From: Ruminococcus sp. UBA4350
GTDB taxonomy: Bacteria; Bacillota; Clostridia; Oscillospirales; Ruminococcaceae
Assembly: GCA_002394125.1 (NCBI GenBank)
Contig: DGSY01000152.1
Location: 1 to 10,280 of the forward strand
DNA: 10,280 bases
Direction: 5' to 3'
Shown: positions 5,413-10,280 of the stretch, piece by piece
How the letters are laid out: each line of letters starts with the position of its first letter
How positions within the stretch are numbered: position 1 is the first letter of the stretch
Made by a program: the position numbers and the translations under genes
The notes under the pieces: generated by a model
What the model was told of the DNA's origin: nothing
Databases searched by the model: none
What the model saw: the letters and a program-made list of their open reading frames with translations, nothing else

Positions 5413-8310
5413 ATGCAAACAGGGAAACCGAAACCTGTCCGGTACAAAAAAAAGAACCGGACAACTGCCGCGGTCGGTGCATTGCTGACCGCGCTCACCG
5501 CAGCCGTGACGCCCGCGGCTGTACCGCTCACAGCGTCGGCGGATGCGCCCTTTGCCGAGCTGTATGTCTCGCCGGACGGCAGTGACGGCAATGCCGGAAC
5601 GATCGACGCACCGCTTCAGACGCTCGCAGGCGCCAGAGATGCCGTGCGCGGACTCAGCGGCAGCATGAACGGCGATATCATCGTCTATCTGCGCGGCGGC
5701 GTGTACCGCCAGACAGAAGCCGTTCAGTTCGACACACGCGATTCCGGCAGGAACGGGAACCGCATCATTTATCAGGCATACCCCGGCGAAACACCCGTCA
5801 TCAGCGGCGCACAGCCGGTCAGCGGCTGGGAGCCCTACAAGAACGGACTCTATGTCGCGCCGCTCGACCGCGACAGCAAGCTCCGCAATTTCTATGTCAA
5901 CGACCACCGCGCCAATATGGGCAGCAAGGGTGTCGGCGCACAGGGCGGCTGGGGCGATTACGGCATCACGGCAGGTCAGGCGGACTGGGCATGGGATTCC
6001 GGCAAAAAGAGCGACGGCATCAAGTATAAGGAATCCGATCTGCCGCATCTGACCTCGAATCTCGATGACCTCGAAGCCGTCAACGGCACCACATGGAACG
6101 AGAACATCGTCTGCTCGCGGGATGTGAAATACGAAAACGGCAGCTTTGTGTTCCTCATGCAGCAGCCCTACGGCGCGATCGCGCAGACACCCGGCTGGGG
6201 CGCGGGATTCAGCTGCGGCGGCTGGCATACTCTTTATAATGCGCTCGAATTTGTGGATTCGCCCGGCGAATTCTACTTCGACAAGACCGCACACAAGATT
6301 TACTATTATCCGTATGAATGGGAGGATATGTCTTCGGCGACTGCCGAAGCGCCGGTCGCGGAGGAGCTGATTGTCATCGCAGGCGAATCGACCTCGAACC
6401 GCGTGGAGAATATCACATTCAGCGGCATCACCTTTGCGCATACCGACTATCAGCTCACGAATGTCGCAGGCTCGCACGGCAAGGCGACCTGTCAGGCGGC
6501 GCAGACCTATACTGCATTCGCCGATTCCAACTGGCACAGCAAGAAATATGAAATGGTCGATACGCTTCCGGCGATGATCCATGTCACGAGCAGCAGCTCG
6601 ATCGACTTCACCGGCAATGTCATCAAGCATACCGGCGCGGACGGCTTACAGCTCACCAATGACGTTCTGAACTGCAATATCACCGGCAACTACATCACCG
6701 ATATCACCTCCTCCGGCATTACGGTCGGTCATCCGCAGCATATCTACATCGGTGACAAGAACAACAGCAACCGCGAAAAATTCCCGGTCGGCGTTGAGGG
6801 CGTCTGCAAGAATGACGTCATCGCGGACAATCTGCTCTACGATATCAGCGTTGTCCACGGCTTCGGCGGCTGCGCGGCGATCACGGTCTACACGGAGGAA
6901 GCAATCAAAATCCTCCGCAATCAGATCGAAAAGACCGCGTATAACGGCATCCACCTCGGCTGGGGCTGGTGCAATTTCAAGGACTCCGAGACCTGCCGTG
7001 ACAACATGATCTGCTATAACCGCGTCATCAATTCGCTGAACCGTCTGCACGACAGCGGCGGCATCTACACGATCGGCCAGATGCCCGGCACGGTCATCAA
7101 TGAGAACTATGTGCAGGGCATTCCCGCCGGCGGCGCAGGCGCTCCGACCTACGGCCTGCACAATGACGAGGGCACCGCGTATATCGAAGAAAATGACAAT
7201 GTGCTGGAGATCAGCCCGAATGTCACCTATACGATCAACTGCGAGGATTACGGTCAAAAGCATCATCTCACAATTCTGCGCACCTACGCGACCGTCAGGA
7301 AAATGGGCAAGAATCCGCCCGACAGCAAAATTGATGATCCGATCGTCGTTTCGGACAATGTCTGGCCGCAGCAGCAGTTTGAATACTGCCTGCACTCCGG
7401 TTTGCAGGACGAATATAAGAACATCATGCCGGAGGGTATGAAATCCGATGCGGACTATGTATTCCCGGCATCCTGCGCGACGGCGGGCGGCATCAGCCTG
7501 CCGATCCGTGCGGCGGGCTCCGGCAAGACCGTCTGGATCGCGCCGGACAATACGGCCTCTTTCAAGCGCGGCAGCGACATGACCAGAGCCTCCGGCACCG
7601 CGACAACCATCAAAACTCCGGCCGCCTCCGGCGAATACCGCATCTATGTCACCGATGCTTCGGGCAAGGTGCTGAGCAAATCCGCACATCTGCTGCGGCT
7701 CACCGGCTCCGGCGGCATGATTCCGGCATCCACATTCTCCACACAGTCCGGCATACAGACAGAAAATTGCAGTGAGGGCGGTCAGGATGTGGCATATATC
7801 GAAAACGGCGACTATATCGGCTTCAAGAATGTTGATCTGACCGATGCGACCGCGATCGAAATGCGCGTTGCCGCAAACAGCGGCGGATCGTCGATCGAGA
7901 TCCGCTCCGATGCGCCGGACGGCAAGCTGCTCGGTACGCTCAGCGTCGGTTCGACCGGCGGCTGGCAGACATGGCAGACGCAGAAAACCGCTCTTTCGTC
8001 CGTGAGCGGCAGGCATGATCTCTATTTCGTATTCAAAGGCGGCGACGGCTATCTGTTCAATGTCGCAGGCTATCAGCTCGTAAAGCCGGAGGGCAGTAGC
8101 GAAGACTATCTGCCCGGCGATCTGAACGGTGACGGCATCATTGATGCGCGTGATCTCAGTCTGCTGAAAAAATGCGTGCTGACAGGCGATGAGCCGGAGG
8201 TCTTTGAATGTGCCGATCTCGACGGCGACGGCGAGATCACCGCAGCAGATGCAGCGCTGCACAGCGGCTGGCTGACGGGAAAGGTCAGCAGCTTTCCGGC
8301 TGCATCGTAA
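5413..8310 (+). CDS. Secreted right-handed beta-helix glycosidase-like protein (GH141/GH120-like) with CBM6 and type I dockerin
   Basis: A 965-aa secreted modular protein, probably a cellulosomal polysaccharide-degrading enzyme. Residues 1-43 are a signal peptide: basic KPKPVRYKKKNR, a hydrophobic core, and a likely cut after ASA (41-43). From about 49 (ELYVSPDGSDGNAGT, VYLRGGVYR, YPGETPVISG) to about 690 runs a right-handed parallel beta-helix with many Asn-rich turns such as NITGNYITDITSSGI and the conserved stretch HDSGGIYTIGQMPGTVI (546-562). This architecture fits GH141 (xylanase, fucosidase) or GH120 (beta-xylosidase); I cannot choose, and a lyase is possible. Residues about 769-891 are a CBM6 (SGIQTENCSEGGQDVAYIENGDYIGF, WQTWQT, GRHDLYFVFKGGDGYLFN). 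The C-terminus is a type I dockerin with calcium loops DLNGDGIIDARD (903-914) and DLDGDGEITAAD (935-946). The next gene starts 24 bp after the stop. Module calls are firm; substrate is unknown. Confidence 0.9.
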   Translation: MQTGKPKPVRYKKKNRTTAAVGALLTALTAAVTPAAVPLTASADAPFAELYVSPDGSDGNAGTIDAPLQTLAGARDAVRGLSGSMNGDIIVYLRGGVYRQTEAVQFDTRDSGRNGNRIIYQAYPGETPVISGAQPVSGWEPYKNGLYVAPLDRDSKLRNFYVNDHRANMGSKGVGAQGGWGDYGITAGQADWAWDSGKKSDGIKYKESDLPHLTSNLDDLEAVNGTTWNENIVCSRDVKYENGSFVFLMQQPYGAIAQTPGWGAGFSCGGWHTLYNALEFVDSPGEFYFDKTAHKIYYYPYEWEDMSSATAEAPVAEELIVIAGESTSNRVENITFSGITFAHTDYQLTNVAGSHGKATCQAAQTYTAFADSNWHSKKYEMVDTLPAMIHVTSSSSIDFTGNVIKHTGADGLQLTNDVLNCNITGNYITDITSSGITVGHPQHIYIGDKNNSNREKFPVGVEGVCKNDVIADNLLYDISVVHGFGGCAAITVYTEEAIKILRNQIEKTAYNGIHLGWGWCNFKDSETCRDNMICYNRVINSLNRLHDSGGIYTIGQMPGTVINENYVQGIPAGGAGAPTYGLHNDEGTAYIEENDNVLEISPNVTYTINCEDYGQKHHLTILRTYATVRKMGKNPPDSKIDDPIVVSDNVWPQQQFEYCLHSGLQDEYKNIMPEGMKSDADYVFPASCATAGGISLPIRAAGSGKTVWIAPDNTASFKRGSDMTRASGTATTIKTPAASGEYRIYVTDASGKVLSKSAHLLRLTGSGGMIPASTFSTQSGIQTENCSEGGQDVAYIENGDYIGFKNVDLTDATAIEMRVAANSGGSSIEIRSDAPDGKLLGTLSVGSTGGWQTWQTQKTALSSVSGRHDLYFVFKGGDGYLFNVAGYQLVKPEGSSEDYLPGDLNGDGIIDARDLSLLKKCVLTGDEPEVFECADLDGDGEITAADAALHSGWLTGKVSSFPAAS

Positions 8311-8320
8311 CAGGGTTTAT

Positions 8321-8326
8321 GGGGGA
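8321..8326 (+). promoter_or_regulatory. Ribosome binding site of the GH2 gene
   Basis: GGGGGA lies 8 nt before the ATG at 8335, inside the 24-bp gap after the dockerin gene. No promoter or terminator fits in the gap, so the two genes should share one transcript. Confidence 0.75.
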
Positions 8327-8334
8327 AATCGAAT

Positions 8335-10280
8335 ATGAAACTGAAATTTCGCATTACGGCTGCGGCGCTTTCCGCAGCGATCCTCTGCGGTGCGCTGCCG
8401 GCAGTGCAGGCACCCGCAGCATACGCCGCTTCACTCGGCCTTTCGCCCGCAAAGCGCGCCGATACGAGTGCAGCAAAGTTTAATCATAACGAATGGACGG
8501 GCAAAAACGGTGCCGAGGATGTCTTCGCGGTCAACCGTGAGCCGGCCGGCCTGAGCCTCGTTGCCTATCAGAGCACCGAGGCGGCCGCCGAAGCCGTCTG
8601 GGATTACAATGCGCGTGAAAACTCCGTTTTCATGCAGATGCTGACCGGTGCCGGTGAGGACTGGTCGCTGAATGTCGTGCAGAATGCGGGAGCCGCACAG
8701 CCGTTCATCAACGGCGGCGCGCTGAAAGCCGGTTATTCACCGAATCCGGCCGACGGCTGGAAGACCGTTACCCTGCCGGACAGCTGGACCTGTCAGGGCT
8801 TTGACTTCCCGATCTATGCGAATGTGACGATGCCGTTCCAGAGCAAATACGATCCCGGCGTCGGCTGCCCGAATGCCCCGACGAATTACAATCCGGTCGG
8901 CCTTTACCGCAAGACCTTCACGGTCTCGCCGGAGATGACCGAGGACAACCGCCGCGTGATCCTCAATCTCGATGGCGTCGAATCCGCATATTATGTCTAT
9001 GTCAACGGCATGGAGGTCGGCTACAGCGAGGACACCTTCAGCCCGCACCGCTTCGATATCACCGATTATCTCAAGAGCGGCGAGAATCTGCTTGCTGTCG
9101 AGGTACACAAATTCTGCGACGGCACATGGTTCGAGGATCAGGATATGATCTATGACGGCGGCATCTTCCGCGATGTCTACCTCACGAGCCGTCCGCTCGT
9201 GCAGATTTCGGATTACACCGTGCAGACCGATCTCGATGACAGTTATCAGAATGCGATGCTGAATCTCAATGTCAATGTGCGCAATCTGGCATCCGCGGCG
9301 GCAGGCGGCGGCTGGTCGGTCAAGGTCGATGTGCTGGACAGAGACGGCAAGAACCTGACGCCCTCCGCGTCGATCCCGGTCTCGCAGGTCGGCTCCGGCG
9401 ATACCGGCACATTCAAGCTCTCGGAAAAGGTGACTGCACCGGCGCTCTGGTCGGCGGAGAATCCGAACCTCTATGCGCTCGTGCTGACGCTCCGGGACGG
9501 CAGCGGCAATGCGGTCGATACGCTCTCCGCACAGCTCGGCTTCCGTGAGATCGGCTTCACCCGCACCGAGGTGGACGGCTCCTACCGCGTCACCACAAAG
9601 AGCTGGCAGCCGATCACGATCAACGGCAAGCGCCTGCTGCTCAAGGGCGTCAACCGTCACGATACCGATCCCTTCCACGGCAAGGCCGTTCCGCAGGCAA
9701 CGATCGAGGAAGACGTCCGCATCATGAAGCAGAACAACGTCAACGCGATCCGCACCTCGCATTACAGCAATGACAGCTATCTCTACTGGCTCTGCAACAA
9801 TTACGGCCTGTATATGATGGCGGAAACAAATATGGAATGCCACGCGCTGATGTACGGCGACAACAACCGGCAGATGGGACTGTTCTATGAGCTCGGCCTC
9901 AACCGCACGGAGACCGCATTCCAGCGACTGAAAAACAATCCGGCGATCGTTGCATGGTCGATCGGAAACGAAATGAAATACACCGGCGATCCGGGCTATG
10001 CAAACGGCCTGTTCCGCGATATGATCTGGTATTTCAAGAAGCATGATGCGACGCGTCCGGTTCACAGCGAGGGACAGGGCGGCGCAATGGGCACTGACAT
10101 GGACAGCCAGATGTACCCCAGCGCCGACGGCATCCGCGGCAAGGCCGGCAACGGCAAGATGCCCTATGTCATGTGCGAATATGACCACGCAATGGGCAAC
10201 TCGGTCGGCGCGCTCAAGGAATACTGGGACAGCATCCGCAGCGGACAGAATATGCTCGGCGGCTTCATCTGGGACTGGGT
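8335..10280 (+). CDS. Secreted GH2 beta-galactosidase-type glycoside hydrolase, 3' end outside the window
   Basis: The frame is open from the ATG at 8335 to the window end (648 complete codons). It encodes a LacZ-like GH2 enzyme that would cleave terminal beta-galactose or a related sugar by a retaining mechanism. A signal peptide (MKLKFR, hydrophobic core, likely cut after AYA at 29-31) sends it outside the cell. Residues about 45-285 form the sugar-binding jelly-roll domain (NPVGLYRKTF at 186-195, ESAYYVYVNG, DGGIFRDVYL at 274-283). An Ig-like domain follows, then from about 433 the catalytic barrel: KGVNRHDTDPFHG with His442, RTSHY with His476, ETNMECH with Glu501 and His503 (E. coli Mg ligands Glu416 and His418), WSIGNE with acid/base Glu546, CEYDHAMGNS with nucleophile Glu615, and GGFIWDW at the edge. 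The nucleophile is followed by Tyr-Asp where E. coli has Tyr-Ala. Family is firm; exact sugar is inferred. A C-terminal dockerin or CBM cannot be excluded. Confidence 0.95.
   Translation, partial: MKLKFRITAAALSAAILCGALPAVQAPAAYAASLGLSPAKRADTSAAKFNHNEWTGKNGAEDVFAVNREPAGLSLVAYQSTEAAAEAVWDYNARENSVFMQMLTGAGEDWSLNVVQNAGAAQPFINGGALKAGYSPNPADGWKTVTLPDSWTCQGFDFPIYANVTMPFQSKYDPGVGCPNAPTNYNPVGLYRKTFTVSPEMTEDNRRVILNLDGVESAYYVYVNGMEVGYSEDTFSPHRFDITDYLKSGENLLAVEVHKFCDGTWFEDQDMIYDGGIFRDVYLTSRPLVQISDYTVQTDLDDSYQNAMLNLNVNVRNLASAAAGGGWSVKVDVLDRDGKNLTPSASIPVSQVGSGDTGTFKLSEKVTAPALWSAENPNLYALVLTLRDGSGNAVDTLSAQLGFREIGFTRTEVDGSYRVTTKSWQPITINGKRLLLKGVNRHDTDPFHGKAVPQATIEEDVRIMKQNNVNAIRTSHYSNDSYLYWLCNNYGLYMMAETNMECHALMYGDNNRQMGLFYELGLNRTETAFQRLKNNPAIVAWSIGNEMKYTGDPGYANGLFRDMIWYFKKHDATRPVHSEGQGGAMGTDMDSQMYPSADGIRGKAGNGKMPYVMCEYDHAMGNSVGALKEYWDSIRSGQNMLGGFIWDW

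Noticed and set aside
5365..8262. Two long minus-strand frames (421 and 538 aa) opposite the dockerin gene
   Set aside because: Same antisense codon-bias effect; the sense frame has signal peptide, beta-helix, CBM6 and dockerin.
8386..8388. Lipoprotein cysteine (Cys18) in the GH2 signal peptide
   Set aside because: The preceding residues are Ala-Ile-Leu; a lipobox needs a small residue directly before Cys. A signal peptidase I site (AYA) follows instead.
8737..10188. 483-aa minus-strand frame
   Set aside because: It lies opposite the GH2 gene, whose catalytic motifs are all in the plus-strand frame that stays open to the window end.

Overview
The window is chromosomal DNA from a GC-rich Firmicute, most likely a Ruminococcus-type (Oscillospiraceae) fibre degrader. 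The evidence is GGAGG-type ribosome binding sites, sigma-A promoters with TATAAT boxes, a GlmU whose acetyltransferase end resembles the Bacillus/Clostridia form, and above all a secreted beta-helix protein with a CBM6 module and a type I dockerin. Dockerins of this kind mark cellulosome or cellulosome-like systems in anaerobic gut and rumen bacteria. Species assignment is inference.

Left half (1-5004), all on the minus strand, is housekeeping. Reading in the direction of transcription, ppk1 (polyphosphate kinase) is followed after 15 bp by a gene for an AI-2E (UPF0118) family membrane protein, then after about 130 bp by glmU (UDP-GlcNAc synthesis). Near-consensus promoters with extended -10 boxes and 17-bp spacers lie before ppk1 (4976-5004) and before glmU (1466-1494). 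No convincing terminator separates the membrane-protein gene from glmU, so read-through is possible.

Middle (about 5005-5412) is the non-coding divergent region. It carries three imperfect copies of a 28-bp GC-rich motif with a period of about 95 bp (5043, 5136, 5233), separated by AT-rich DNA that is partly repeated too. These are followed by a plus-strand promoter (5305-5333) and a roughly 70-nt leader with two small stem-loops.

Right half (5413-10280, plus strand) is a carbohydrate-degradation operon. The first gene encodes a signal peptide, a right-handed beta-helix glycosidase-like domain (GH141/GH120-like), a CBM6 and a dockerin. The second starts 24 bp later and is a secreted GH2 beta-galactosidase-type enzyme cut off by the window edge, with 648 codons visible and the catalytic Glu pair intact. 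Together they look like an extracellular pair acting on one decorated plant or host glycan: the dockerin protein anchored and CBM-targeted, the GH2 enzyme removing side-chain or terminal sugars. The substrate is not readable from sequence.

No tRNA, rRNA, CRISPR, transposase or phage gene is seen. Long open frames antisense to the real genes are codon-bias shadows.
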